DNA from: Venturia oleaginea
Taxonomy: Eukaryota > Ascomycota > Dothideomycetes > Venturiales > Venturiaceae
DNA: 64,000 nucleotides
NCBI GenBank assembly: GCA_013176395.1
Contig: JABMLP010000009.1
Span: 930,001 to 994,000 of the forward strand
Direction: 5' to 3'
Positions 41,744-53,955 of this stretch are shown piece after piece (the first letter of the stretch is position 1; the number at the start of each line of letters is the position of its first letter). The notes under the pieces are model-generated. The model saw only the letters and a list, made by a program, of their open reading frames with translations, was not told where the DNA came from and ran no database searches. Made by a program: the position numbers and the translations under genes.

Positions 41744-43083
41744 ATGGCTCGGCTCGTAGTCTTCATTTTTACAATCCTTGTCACTCTGATTGACATGAGT
41801 CGAGCGTTCGAAATCACTACCAACACGATAGACATTCGCCGCCGTACTGAGGTTTGTCAATCTCCTCCCTCCTGCTTTTGAATGACGAAGCTATCTTCCA
41901 TACATCGGTCTCCAACTGAATTTCGATATCGATCCACTCTTGGCCATTTCATCCGTCAACCACCAGAATTCATGGCCATCGTTCTCTAGCTAAAAATGTT
42001 GGAACCGATCTGAAATTAGCTAACCATCATCATCAGGTCGACTCTTCACTCCTCCCTCGGCAAAACGGAAATGCCCTTCTTGCGCTCATGCCCAAAGCCG
42101 CGAACCTTTACTCCACGAGCGTGAAATTCGGGAATGAAACATTCGAGCTGCTCGTCGACACCGGGAGTGCTGATACATGGGTAACCACCTCCTCAGCACC
42201 AACCTCATTCAAGGAGATCCCAGATACCCTCCTCAACTTATACTACGGCGGACGGACCGTTCCAGACGCACTAGGGACGTACGGAACGATGGACGTGACA
42301 CTAGGCGGCATCACAATCAAAGACCAGATCGTAGGAATCGCCAATAAAAGTACAAATCTAGATGGAATCCTGGGCCTCGCTTACCCGGGTTTCGTGGGGA
42401 TGAGGTCAGCGATCAATAATACCCATCTCGATTACGATCCGATTTTCACTCGTATGATCAAGGGTAAATCTATTGGTTCCGGTATCCTCGGTCTCGCTCT
42501 CGATGCCGATTCAACCGGTAAAATGGGCTTTGGTGGCATCCCCTACGGCGTTAAGCACGAGGACAAATGGGCGCATACGCCTCTCCTCAGCGGCCACGAG
42601 AGAGCAACACGTGGGGGTTTGAGTTCATGGTATAACATCAGCATGTCTTATTTTTTCCCGGGAGCCGAAAATATCGTTGGAAATCATCGACAACCCAACA
42701 CCACCTTCTTTGCCATTATAGACAGCGGAACACCCACAGAAACGATACCACTTGGTATCCTAAAGGCATGGGGCGAAGCCTTTGATCCTCCAGCTATAAC
42801 GGTCTCTTCTGGGCCTGGCTCCGCGGTATTGATCTTTGGGTGTAACGCGACGGTTCCTGTTTTTAGTTATGTCATTGGCGGACAGGCTTTCGAGTGGAAG
42901 AGAGAGGACTTGGTTAGCGAGTTGGGTGATGAGGCGGTTGGAGAATGCTTTAGTACGATGGTTGCTTCCAGTTTAGAGTGGCCGTCTCCAAAGGCTATTA
43001 TTGCTGGTGGAGGGTTTCTGCAGAAGGTGTTGGCGGTGTTCGATACGGATAATTCGGAGATGTGGTTTTCCCCACGAGGCTAG
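41744..43083 (+). CDS. Secreted pepsin-like aspartic protease
   Basis: Two exons (41744-41851, 42037-43083; 185-nt intron, phase 0) give 384 residues. An N-terminal signal peptide is clear (LVVFIFTILVTLIDMSRA). The two catalytic aspartates are in LLVDTGSADTWV and in FAIIDSGTPTETIP, the two-lobe A1 arrangement. Glycine-rich strands (LDGILGLAYPG, GSGILGLALDADSTGKMGFGG) match the family. The propeptide seems very short, and I see no C-terminal GPI or membrane segment. It probably acts outside the cell on proteins at acidic pH. Confidence 0.9.
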
Positions 43084-43157
43084 ATACCGCGATCGCTATG
43101 ATAGCAAGACCAGGAGACCAGGACCAGGGTTTCCATTCCCAAATTCATGTTTCTACC

Positions 43158-46100
43158 CTACCCCGACACAGGCCAACAACTCACCACAGCACCATCGCGA
43201 CCATCAATAGTAACAGCAACACTCGCCCCAAATTGCAACGGATCCCCTTCCCAAACAACAATATCCCCCTTTCCCCCCTTCTCCAACCCCAAAATCCTCT
43301 CAATATTAGTCGACACCAAACGCACCGCAGCACGCCCCGAAAGCCCAGCATACTTAGCAGCCCAACTAGCTTCCAGCGCTAAATTATGGATATGTGAGTC
43401 CTCATCTCCACTCTCAATAGCGAGTCCAAAAAGCACGCCAGCTTCAGCCAATACGGATGCCGGAGATCGCGATAAAGGTGGGCCGGGGAGGATATCTTTT
43501 CTCTCCCATGTTTCGAATGCGCCGCGATTGTGCGTTAGGAGGACGGGGATGTTGGCTTTTGCGAGTTCGGGGGCGATGGAGGGGGCCTCTGCGCCTCCGA
43601 ATATGACGAGGTTTAGGGATGGGAAGTCGTTTTTGATTAGAATCATTTGTTGGATGTCGTACTATTGGTAGGTAAGCTCAGGCATGCGATTTGGAGGTTT
43701 GGGATGTATCTGACCTTGTTTTCGGTATGGATTACCAAGGGTATAGTTCCATTCCTAGCTGCTTCGAAAACAGAATCCGTATTCCTGCTGTTCTTGAGGA
43801 TTTGGCGGAGTTTGTTTACTGCAGCCGAGATTGAGGAGAGTGAATCGGTGTCTGATTGGTCAGTCTTGCTTGAGATGAGATGATAATAATTGACGTACTC
43901 TTGGATTTTTGGCCGATAGCGAAATGCAAACCGACTTCCGATTGGAAAATACCACCATCAAGCAAAGTGTTTTTCTCGCTCGTCTTAATGCCCACACTCA
44001 CTCCACCCAAGAAGCCTTGCGTCAATGGCGTCGTCACCGCTCGAGTAACCCCGCCAATCTGCGCTCTCTTAAATGCTCTGCCTTCTAGATGAATGCCATA
44101 TTTCGCATAAACGATGCTTTCCGGATTTGTCGGGTCCAGATTGTTACTGACAGGCCCATCACTAGTACTCTTTTCGCCAGATATCTCTTGCAAACCAAGA
44201 GATTCGGAGATGGCCGTCAATCCTGGAAGTACGTGGCCATTGCTGAGATGGATGGTTGGGAGGTTCTCGTTGCTGGAAGCGCATTTCTCGAGTGTGTCGA
44301 AACACACTACCTTGCCAGACTTAATTATCATGGTCATGTTACGTCCCTCGGGCTCTGATCCCAGGTTAGGATCTGCGAGGTATGATTTCCTGACACTGGT
44401 AATTATGAAATCGGCGCTTTTGGCGACACCAGCACAGGTGGCTGATTTCGAGGCGTCGTCCATTAGCGGACGAATCCTTGACTGAGGGATTTGTTGAATG
44501 TCCTCGCTCTTTACTTTGGACATGCTCTCTAAAACGGCTCTCTTGTCCAAAGTTGCCTTTCCATCAACAAAAACTTGCAAAGGTGTTGCACCAACTGAAA
44601 GTGGGTGAGCGTCCCAAACGACCAGATCCGCGTCGAAACCAGCTTTGGCGTATCCAATTCGATGATCCTGCTCCAGTGACTTGGCAGGCACACTGGTGAC
44701 AGACTGCAAAGCTTTGATCTCTGGCAATCCGAAGGAGTGAGCCATAGCTGCTTGAAAGAGGAGGTATTTGGCACTGGTCCCTTCGAACACATGGTCGGAT
44801 TTGTATGCCACAGGAACTTCGTGTTCGGCCAAAAATTTGCCAGCATATAGATTAGCAGCATACGATTCTTGTTTGTACAGACCGAAATCAGAGAAAGTGG
44901 CGATGGTGATGTTCCTACTGGTGTCAGCGGTTTTCAGGGGATCAACTTATGGTACACACATACTCTCCACTATCTTTGAGAAGCTCCGGGATCTTCCAAG
45001 CACTAAGAGCGTGGTGGAAGGCTTGGATACGGAAACCGAATTCTTTGGAGTGCAAAAGCATGTCCTCCATATCTTCAGGCTCATAGCAGTGGATGTTCAC
45101 GCCGACTTTACCGCGTAAGATTCCCACTGTTGAGTCCAGCTCTAGCTCTTCTGGCAATCCGCCTTTCGGCGCTGTCAGAGCCCTCATCGCAGCGTCATTG
45201 CCCTTTTCTCTAGCCGCCGCTGCTGACAGGCACCAGGCATCTTGTTGCGTTTTCAATTCCACGGCTCTTTCCATATGCTTGCGGAAAATATAAGCATTGC
45301 CCATGCGAGTGTGCTTGTAGATACCACTTGGGTTCTCCCCTAATCGTCGTTAATTTCATGAACTGAATTGTAAGAAGGAGAGGCCAGCATACCACACGCC
45401 ATCTTCATATAGCGCCTCCGGTCACTCTTCGCCAGACCATGATCAAGCAACATCTCCTCGACCGTCTCTTCACCATCTTTGCCAGCTCTGAGGACATTCT
45501 TAACGATATATGCTTCTCCACCCATGATATTTGCCGAGCCCGGCAAGATCAAGGAGCTAGTTACGCCTCCTGATCTGATCAATGTTGTTGCTTTGTCGTA
45601 CGGCTTCATGCTGTCCAAAGAGCGGACAAATGGGGTCAGAGGACCAAACGCATCATTCATCTCGTTCTGCTCATCTGTTGCGAGGAGCTTTGGCCAAGTA
45701 AGCGCAAGATGATGTGAATGCATATCGACCAGTCCCGGCGTGACCCATTTCCCATCTAAACTGTAGACTTCCGCGCCATGGGGAATGACTAGATCTGATC
45801 CAACATCTGTTATCACACCATCGCTAAAAACGATGTCTACCAAGCTCTTTACAATGTCATCTCCATCAAATAACGTCACATTCCTAAGCACAACAGTTTT
45901 ATTATGTCCAACAACAGGGTTCCATCTCGAGTTCTTTCGTCCCACTGTAGGATAGCTGATCGGCGGCGCACTGAACTCAGCACACTTCTGAAGTCCAGCT
46001 TCTAAGCGATCATGATGAAACTGCGAAAGCATGACAACGCTAGGTGAAGTATTAGTAGATAGTTGAGGTAGTACCCAGAATTGAAGAGAAAGGATGATAG

Positions 46101-46194
46101 CAAAGACGGCGATGACTAAACCTGGGACTTTCAGACGGCGTGGGGTTCGTCGCGCTGGATGTTCGGTGGAACGAGGAAGGACATCATTGCCCAT
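43158..46194 (-). CDS. Membrane-anchored tandem amidohydrolase-like protein
   Basis: Five exons: 46194-45393, 45339-44964, 44914-43899, 43851-43715 and 43661-43158, totalling 944 residues, all phases consistent. A single membrane anchor lies at residues about 24-45 (VPGLVIAVFAIILSLQFWVL), with the large domain probably in the lumen or outside. The first amidohydrolase module has LFDGDDIV, WVTPGLVDMHSHH with the metal-binding HxH at 159-161, a second His region VNIHCYEPEDM, IQAFHHALSAWKIP, and the typical end ADLVVWDAHPLS...FVDGK near 490-510. A second module then begins again (NGHVLPGLTAIS near 620) and ends GDIVVWEGDPLQ...TIDGR. It lacks the HxH at the equivalent place. The substrate is unknown; relatives are imidazolonepropionase-like hydrolases. 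Confidence 0.88.
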
Positions 46195-46774
46195 TGTAAT
46201 GGAAGATTAGGCTTCCAGACCCAGTCCCCGAATTGAACGAAGTTTTTGAGACGTGCTTGGGATGAACAGGATCAGGAATGGGGCACGCAATTGATAGTCC
46301 AATCCGGTACTGCGTTTCCTTGAATTTCCTGAAGGGAGTGTAGTTGATAAGAATGGAATCTGTAGTCAATGTTGACATGCTTAATATCGCGGGCGGCCTT
46401 CGGCACCATTTAATCGGGTCCGGGTTAGACTTAAATATCTGCAGCTGGGTTCGTACCCAATCCTCATCTCTTCAGCATTCAACATCTCGAAAATCATCAG
46501 TGCAGTTTCAGCTCGTGAGGCTGTAAGGAAGCTGGCTCGTCTGCATGTGCTGTCAAGGCACTGGAGGTAGTAATTGTCTGCATTGAACCCATTACAAGAA
46601 CTTTGATGAAGGATGAACAACTGAACTGTGCGTGTTACAAGGAGGAACCATGGTGTTTTAATTCTATCGGGAGACTGAGGCAATCTCTAAAGCCCGCAAT
46701 CTCTTCTAGCTTCTATAACAAATCACATTTCCTCCCCACCTTTTTGGTAGATTCCAAGCAGGACTGTACCTCAT
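46195..46774. other. Intergenic
   Basis: 580 bp between the double amidohydrolase start and the 3' end of the SDR gene. No supported feature. Confidence 0.45.
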
Positions 46775-47728
46775 TCAAGTCCTCCTGTGCACAAAAGTAG
46801 CACTCGCCTGTCAGTAGTTAGTGGATGCAAGTGAGGCGGAGCCATGAAGGTCAACATACCTGGTGACTTGGGAAAACAAGAGAGTCGGCCAGGATAACAT
46901 TCTGCCTTCGGCCAGCTGCAAATACAATGATCTCTGCAATATCTTCCGGCGTCAATGGCTCAACACCGCTTCACAAGAGTCAGCTCAATTCATCAAAACA
47001 TGACCGCAATACCCTACGCGTAAACAGCATCAGCCTTTGCCTTATCTCCCAGTCTTACAACAGAGAATTCCTATCGACTGTTAGCGATGACTTCAGGGAA
47101 GAGATTTCATCAATCTTACAGTCTCAACCTGTCCTGGGTCGATAACAATGATTCGAATGCGTGTAGAAATCAATTCTTTTCTCAATGCTTCTGAAAAGCT
47201 TCGAACAGCGGCTTTGCTGGCACAGTACACGCTACCTCCTGGGTATCCCTCACGTCCAGCAATGGAACCAATATTAATGATATCACCAGCTCCACCATCC
47301 GGTCTCTTCTTGAAAATGGGCAGGATCGCCTGAGTCATGTTGATCAACCCAGTGACATTAGTCTCCCACATCTGCGAAATGTCCGATTCTGGAATATCAG
47401 GGGCTTGTGCTGTTCCCTTCGCAAGTCCGGCATTGTTGACAAGCACATCGATCTCTTGAAATTCTGCTGGTAGAGACCCGACGAATCTCTTTACTTCCCC
47501 TGGCTTGGAGACATCGAGTTGAGCGGTGTGGACTTTGATGCCTGGGAAATCTTTGGTGATTTTGCTGCTCAGCTCGGTGAGTTTGTCGACTCTTCGGGCG
47601 GCGAGGACGAGACGAAGACTATCTGGCGATGTGCGGGCGAATTCAATGGCGGTGCTCGCTCCGATGCCCGAGGACGCGCCGGTGATAAGGATTGTCTTTC
47701 CAGAGAGGCGTTCTTTCATGGAGGACAT
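46775..47728 (-). CDS. Short-chain dehydrogenase, NADP-dependent 3-hydroxy acid/serine dehydrogenase type
   Basis: Four exons: 47728-47120, 47070-47018, 46968-46860 and 46807-46775, giving 267 residues. The cofactor motif is TGASSGIG near the N-terminus, with AARR after strand two (NADP preference). NNAG, a catalytic Ser in NIGSIAG and YCASK (Tyr, Lys) are all present. The C-terminal exons read EFSVVRLGDKAKADAVYAGVEPLTPEDIAE and IVFAAGRRQNVILADSLVFPSHQAS. This C-terminus and the length match the yeast YMR226C/bacterial YdfG group, which oxidises L-serine, L-allo-threonine and similar 3-hydroxy acids. ATG 47728 was chosen because the upstream extension starts with TTG. Confidence 0.93.
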
Positions 47729-48732
47729 TTTGTGGAGAGGGCGTGAAATGGTCAATAGTGTGAGAATAGGCTCAAGTCTCAGTACTATGGTATGTAGTCA
47801 AGTTCCTTGTTGTATAATAAACAATGAATGTTTCGAGTCGTGCTTTCTTCCGGATATTATCTTACTATCGTTATAGCCGATATCGGAAGGCATCCTATCT
47901 ACTCAATCTTCAACCCACAAACTCCCATCATCCATCAACAACCCACCACGCCATCGAGTGAAACAATCCATCTCGCTCTTTCCTAGATTTGCAGTCCTAA
48001 GCAAATTCGCGGAACAAACTCTATCTTTGAGATGACAGCTCGACCGTGTGCCACCGCATTTCCAGGCAACCCCTACGTAGAACGCGTAGAAGGCTTCCTT
48101 GGCCTCGTTCTTCTCCACCACAGATCAGGTTCAGCTAACAACCAGTCTGAAGCTGGCCGACGATCCTAGACTATCACTGCCACATCCACGCCAGGCACCG
48201 GTCAGCAAGCGACCGTGACAGTTGTCGGTTCTGGAGGTTATCGAAGAAAGGGCATCAGTGGGCACAGCTTAACTATCGTGTTGTCGTCTCTGGTATGCGT
48301 TGGCTCAATATTCTTGCTGTGATCTTGCTTAGTATGTGGGTTTGATTTCGGAGAGATGTGGTAGGGACCTACTAAGTTGCTTTGAATGTCACAACAGCGA
48401 GTTATCTTATCTATTTGGAAGATACATTGGCCCCCGGATTTGTGGACGCATTTTTGTGGGAGGTTTGAGAGTCCAAGCTGAGCTTGCCACCTCCAGACAC
48501 TGAATTGTACTGCGTGTACATGATATGTCTCACCAACAAGCCTACAAGAATATGATAGCACCTCTCACAGTCCAGCTTCGAACCTCGGAGAGAAGAGCAC
48601 AGTTAACTATGGAATCTGGCCTGTCCAACAGACTTAAAATCTCGCCTCTCAAACAGTAATTAGAGACCACGAATACACGATGCTGTTCATATATCATATC
48701 TCCATTATCTAACAGAACCACCCACTTCAGCC
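47729..48732. other. Intergenic; possible small cysteine-containing exon at 47903-48121 (minus)
   Basis: A 72-codon minus-strand frame ends LLMDDGSLWVED and contains CGGTRSSCHLKDRVC. It begins with GTG, so it could only be the last exon of a small gene. I could not build an upstream exon, and it may be a remnant. Otherwise nothing is supported. Confidence 0.35.
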
Positions 48733-49563
48733 TCAAGACCCACTAGCCGTCAAACTCCTCCCCCCATCCACAACCAAAACCTGCCCATCCACATAACTAT
48801 TCGTCGCCAAAAAGACAGCCGCACTCCCCATCTCCTTACTCGTCCCCAATTTCTTCGCCGGAATCAACTTGACCGTCCCCATCTCCTCCCATTTCTTAAT
48901 AGTCTCCTCATCATTAATCTCAGAAGGGAACATCCCCGGCGCAATCGTATTGACACGAATATACAATCCCCTCAGTTTATTCGCCATAACCTTCGTCAAA
49001 TGGTTCGCTGCCGCTTTCGACGCAGCGTAAGAAGGGGTACAAGAAGAGGCAGACCAATGGACGGCGTTGATGGAACTGATGATTAGAATGTTACCACCGT
49101 GTTCGGATTTCTGGATGAAAGGGAGGAAGGCGCCGGAGAGGTGCCACACAGCTGTCGTATTCACCGTAACCGTCTCCGTCCAATCCTCCACACTCGAACT
49201 CAGAAAGTGCTCGCTCATCTCCTCCGCACTTAATGTCTCTTTCCACAGCACCCCTTCCATCTTAATGATCCCAGCATTGGAAACCAGGACATCGAGGACA
49301 GAGCTATGTTTGGAGAAATCGTCGACTAACTTCAGTATGGCGTCGCGGGTGGAGACATCGCCGGGTAACACGATGAGTTTCCCCTTCCCACCTGTTTTGG
49401 AGATCGCAGTTTTGGCTTCTTCGAGTTTGGAGGTGCGACGGCCGACTAGGTAGACGGTTGCGCCTTGGTTGTAAAAGGCTTGAGATATCATGGTGCCGAT
49501 TCCTGAGCCGGCGCCTGTGATGAGGGCGTGGCGGCCGGTCATGTCGAACATTCGTGAGGCCAT
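48733..49563 (-). CDS. Short-chain dehydrogenase/reductase (classical SDR)
   Basis: Single exon, 276 residues. The Rossmann motif TGAGSGIG, the SNAG loop (in place of NNAG), a catalytic Ser in IISSIN, YAASK and the C-terminal SYVDGQVLVVDGG identify a classical NAD(P)-dependent SDR of the 3-oxoacyl-reductase-like group. The substrate cannot be inferred. ATG 49563 (MASRMFDMTG) lies right before the family start. An upstream in-frame ATG at 49692 would add 43 residues unlike the family, so I leave them as 5' untranslated. Confidence 0.9.
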   Translation of the reverse strand: MASRMFDMTGRHALITGAGSGIGTMISQAFYNQGATVYLVGRRTSKLEEAKTAISKTGGKGKLIVLPGDVSTRDAILKLVDDFSKHSSVLDVLVSNAGIIKMEGVLWKETLSAEEMSEHFLSSSVEDWTETVTVNTTAVWHLSGAFLPFIQKSEHGGNILIISSINAVHWSASSCTPSYAASKAAANHLTKVMANKLRGLYIRVNTIAPGMFPSEINDEETIKKWEEMGTVKLIPAKKLGTSKEMGSAAVFLATNSYVDGQVLVVDGGRSLTASGS

Positions 49564-50180
49564 GATGCTAGTGATGATGAAAATGTGAAAATGTGAAAAT
49601 GTAATGGAGTAGAGGGTTTTCGAGCAAGCGATCGTTGATGTATGTAGATACTGATCAACCTTGCTGATTGAAGTCCGACAACGGCAATCCATGACGTATC
49701 GGGATGCTCGGAATTCTGCTTGTCATCATCGGAAGGAGGAACACCCTATGCTGACTCGTAATAGTGTCAACTAATCATTGTCCGAATGTAGTATTTCGTG
49801 GTCGTTGGCGGCTTCGATTGCAACCAGGCGTTGGCGTGTCGGGCTGTTGGGAGAAGGCTTGAAACGGATCGAGGCCGAGCTGATTGTGCACCAAGTATAA
49901 ATCACGATTTGACTTTCTATGCTGTATACCTCATGAAAACGCTGATATCCCTTGTTATAATAATTTCAATATAGGATTTTTACTAGGTGGTCGAGAATGT
50001 TCCTTCCTAAACAGGCAACCCAGGAACCTGGATTTGAATGGACAGAGATGAAATGCTCGACCAGATATTGGCAAAGATCCGGTCAATCCAACTGTATATC
50101 ACAAGGACATGTTAGATTTGAATATATTCTACATAACTCATTTTATCTAACGCCGAACATAACGATTAAAGCACCAAGAT
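49564..50180. other. Intergenic between SDR and thiolase genes
   Basis: 617 bp with no supported feature. Confidence 0.45.
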
Positions 50181-51486
50181 TTACTCGGCAACGAAGACAG
50201 CAGCCATACCCATACCTGTTCCGATACACATGCTAGTAACACCAACTTTCTGGCTCGTCCTCTTTAGCTCATAAAGCAATGTGGAAATTTGTCGAGCACC
50301 GGTGCATCCAAGAGGATGTCCAAAAGCAATAGCACCACCCTTGGGGTTGACCTTAGCTTGGTCGATTCCAAGCTCGGTAGCGCAGTATAAGCACTGGGAA
50401 GCGAAGGCCTCGTTAATCTCCCAGATGTCGACATCATCTTTGACGATACCGGCCTTGCGAAGGGCAACTGGGATAGCCTTCCATGGTCCAAGACCCATCA
50501 ACAATGGTGGAACACCCACGATTGAGGATGTGACATATTTTCCTAGAATCGTCTGGCCGAGTCTGTTCGCTGTTGAGCGCTTCATGAGGAGAACGGCAGC
50601 TGCACCGTCGGAAACTTGGGATGCATTTCCGGCGTGGATGGAACCGTCCTTTGCGAATGCTGGTCGGATCTTTGCAAGCGACTCAGCGGTGATGCCGTCT
50701 CGGACACCGTCGTCCATTGTGACTGTGATGGTCTTCTCCTCGTCTGTCTTCAGGTCGGTATACTTGACTGTGACTGGGAGGATCTCTTGGTTGAAGAGAC
50801 CTGCCTTTTGTGCGGCAATAGCCTTTTGGTATGACTTTGCGGCGAACGCATCTTGGGACGTGCGGGAGACGTTGCGTGCCTTGGCCATATCCTCTGAGAG
50901 TTGACCCATGGGTACTCGGCAGTTGGCGGCTTCGGTGTGGGAGTTGAGGAGGTCGGAGAATTCGGTGACGGCGCCTGGACTGATCATTTGTTACTTAGCA
51001 TGTGGCTCAAATGTATATTTAAGTGCCACACATACCCATATTGCTGGCTCATGCTTTCGACACCAGCACCAATACCAACATCGATCATGCCCGACTTGAT
51101 GGCATTGGCAATGTCAACAACAGCCTGCAGACCGGACGAACATTGTCTGTTCAAGCCCTTGACAGCGGTATCTGAGGAGAATCCAGCAGCCAAAGCAGCA
51201 GCACGGAACTCAGTGGCTCCTCCACCTGGCGCGAGGACAGTTCCAACAGCAATATCCTCAACGAGCTTGGGGTCGATTTTCGAGCGTTCGAGAATGCCCT
51301 TGAATGCGAAGACAAGGAGGTCGGCAGCAGCAGTGTCCTTCAATAGTCCCTTGCCACCCTTGCAGATGGGAGTTCTAAGAGCGGCTGTGATGACAATGTC
51401 GTCCGCGTTCTTTGCGTATAGGTCGGTCTTTCCTGCGTGTCTGTTAGATATCTTGTGATTGATCTGTCTGCACACAACGTACCCAT
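50181..51486 (-). CDS. Acetyl-CoA acyltransferase (3-ketoacyl-CoA thiolase)
   Basis: Thiolases cleave 3-ketoacyl-CoA to acetyl-CoA and a shortened acyl-CoA, or run in reverse. Three exons (51486-51483, 51432-51036, 50979-50181) give 399 residues. The first exon is only ATG+G; splicing gives M-GKTDLYAKNADDIVITAALRTP. Active-site residues are the acyl-accepting Cys in NRQCSSGLQ, the His in AFGHPLGCTG and the C-terminal Cys in MCIGTGMG. Overall sequence fits the beta-oxidation thiolase group. Unlike yeast Pot1 it shows neither an N-terminal PTS2 nor a C-terminal SKL-type PTS1 (it ends FVAE), so cellular location is open. Confidence 0.92.
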
Positions 51487-52241
51487 TGTGAATGTAATTA
51501 GGGTGGTCTGGTGTATGTGGACGAGTATAGGGATACTTTGTCAGTGAAATGGTTGATTGATCTCAGAAAGGGCATCTCACTTGCTATATGTATCACTTCT
51601 CGTGAACGGCGGTTAAAGCCTCGGCTCAGCTCCAGGTCAGATGAAGCTTTGATAATTGCATTAGCCTGTATGTGGGATAGCAGCACGCGGGAGAGGCGCT
51701 GTCACAAGCAAATTCCTCTGGCTTGTGAATCTGCCCATCACGAGGACGACATGAAAGAAAGAATACTAGTCAGCATCACCTCGAGCCATTTAGCTCTGGC
51801 TTCACGCGACTACATTCTTCGCTACATCCGTTTCCTTTGTCTTTCACGGCCATGCATCCGTCTCAGCCGAGTAGAGTGGTCCCTTCTAATTCTCCGGTCG
51901 AGCTTCAATCATAGAAACCATTTACTAGACACATGTGTCTTCTAGAACACAAACCCGAAGGCCGAGATAGGTATTATACAACCTTCTCCCTCCGAAGAGG
52001 CAAAGCTGGCAGTCAGCCGTCTAGCAAAGCAAACATCGTGTTACACGTTCTACAGTATGTATCGAGAAAACACAGCAGTTGCTATGCTCTCGTTATTCCA
52101 ATCCGGGCATCGCGATTCTCCTTCTGCGAACACAGAGTTGACGGACGCCATTGTTCAATGGCTGTGTGTACACAACTCGGAGTACTCGAAACAGTATCTT
52201 CATGACATCGTCTCAAACATTAGGTATCCGTACAAGTCGTT
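51487..52241. other. Intergenic
   Basis: 755 bp between the thiolase start and the 3' end of the coiled-coil gene. Overlapping plus-strand frames have no domain or splice partner. A possible PTS2 for the thiolase was looked for upstream and not found. Confidence 0.45.
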
Positions 52242-53955
52242 TCACGCGTTCTCATGTGTATGCTTCGATTCCGACCACCCCTTTTCCGCCTTCCTCTTAT
52301 CTCGCCGATTGGGAGCAACATCTTGGTGTTCGTCATCCACATATATATACCCAACCACCTGTCTCCCTAACTTCCTAGGGGCCCTTCTTACAACATGCCC
52401 ACAAGGCGACAAAGTTGCAATGGTATCGTCCGTCGCCGTCGATGCAATCGATTTTGAACGTGTCAAATGACGGCCTTCTACTTCTCTCGAGCTCGATCGC
52501 TTGTCCCTCTCTTCCTGGTCGGATCTCGGTTGTCTTTCCAGTTTCTCCAATGCCACGGCCATAGACTTCATTTCTCTCTCTGCCTTCTCTGCCATCATTC
52601 TCCGCTCCTTTTCATCTTTCTCCAATATCATTCTCATTTCCTTCACGACCTTTTCTGCAATCATTTGTCTATCCTTCTCCGCATTCTCGGCCATCACTTG
52701 CCTATCTCTGTTGGCCTTCTCTTCCAATATCTTCCTCTCCCGCTCAGTTTTTTTGGCTTCCAATATTCTCTCCCTATCGGTTGTCTCCCTCTTTTCAACC
52801 ACCGTCCTCAACTCCTCACAAGCATGAACGAGACCCTCCTGCCCCTTAGCCAACTCTTGGATCATTTCGACATTGTGCAACAGAGCCGCGGTCAATCGCT
52901 CCATATGGGCAGCCTGAACATGTTCTAAACTCCGCATCTGCTGCGCGTTCTGCTCCATCATCTTCTCCACCTTCTCCAGGTTCTTTTCCATTCTCTCAAA
53001 GTCAAAGGTCTTTGTATCGTCCCCTGGCATCTGTTGTACTCTATTCGCTTCCTCGGTATTCTTAAAATGTTCCGAGAATGGAGACATGAGTATTATCCCA
53101 CTATCCCTCTTCGACCATCTCCTGCCCTTCACCTCAGCCAAGCTTTCCACAGAACTTGTTCTGCGCTGGACAACACTCTCCTGAGCTGGCGCCTTTTCAG
53201 GCGGCGAAGGCCCTACACCGACACTCCACCCCCTCTCATCCTGCAACGGCAGAACTTCTATTCCTCTCCCAGCAGTGCCCACCGCATCGCCAAGTTGCGT
53301 ATAAAACCACTTCCCCTTCACCCTTTCAAATCGAGGATTCTTCCACGCTCGACCAGGCATATCATCGCCACTAAACGAAAATAGCTGTGCCGATTCGCGA
53401 GAATTCGAAGGTGGTCCTCCGAACTCTGATTGTACCAGATTCCACCAATCTTGACACGTTTTGGCGCAGGCGAAAGTGAGGATATAGCGTGAGGAGTTTG
53501 CAAGATTCTTCTATGAGGATGTAAGTCTTCCAATCACCGTAGTGGCAGTCCCCAAACTCCAAGCAGTCTTCTCAGTACAAAATTACCCGCTACTTGCGGG
53601 CACCTTGCACCTCACGAAAAAGAAAGAAAAGAGAACATACCCGTCGCGCATACGCATAAAACAACCACGGCGCCCACCCTTCCTCTCTCGTCTCTTTCCC
53701 GACCTTACTAACAACCTCACTCCCCATCCAATGTTCCAAAAGTCCATCCCTCGCAACATCAGCGAAACTCCTATTTCCCCCCTCTCCTCCCCCATTCCCT
53801 TCCTCCTTCCGCACATTCCCACCCGCATCCGCAGAAGAAGCCTGTTGCGACGAAGAAGGCAAACCCGAAACACGGGCAGTAGTAGGACTCGACATACTCC
53901 TCTTCACAGCATTCGATTTACTGCGACGTGGGGACCAAAGATGCATCCTGCCCAT
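52242..53955 (-). CDS. Coiled-coil protein of unknown function
   Basis: Two exons (53955-53641 and 53510-52242, 130-nt intron, phase 0) give 527 residues. The joint reads FYAYARR-KNLANSSRYIL. The N-terminal third is Ser-rich and then has a conserved-looking block (HWMGSEVVSKVGKETREEGWAP, TCQDWWNLVQSEFGGPPSNS, GRAWKNPRFERVKGKWFYTQLG). The C-terminal half is an almost uninterrupted charged coiled coil with AEKDRQMIAEKV-like repeats, then a basic tail. There is no signal peptide or membrane segment. I do not recognise a named family. The globular Trp-rich block suggests a conserved fungal protein rather than random coil. Confidence 0.75.

Noticed and set aside
48575..48610. GGTTCGAA on the minus strand resembling a tRNA T-loop
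   Set aside because: The flanking bases do not pair as a T-stem, and no acceptor or anticodon arm can be drawn.
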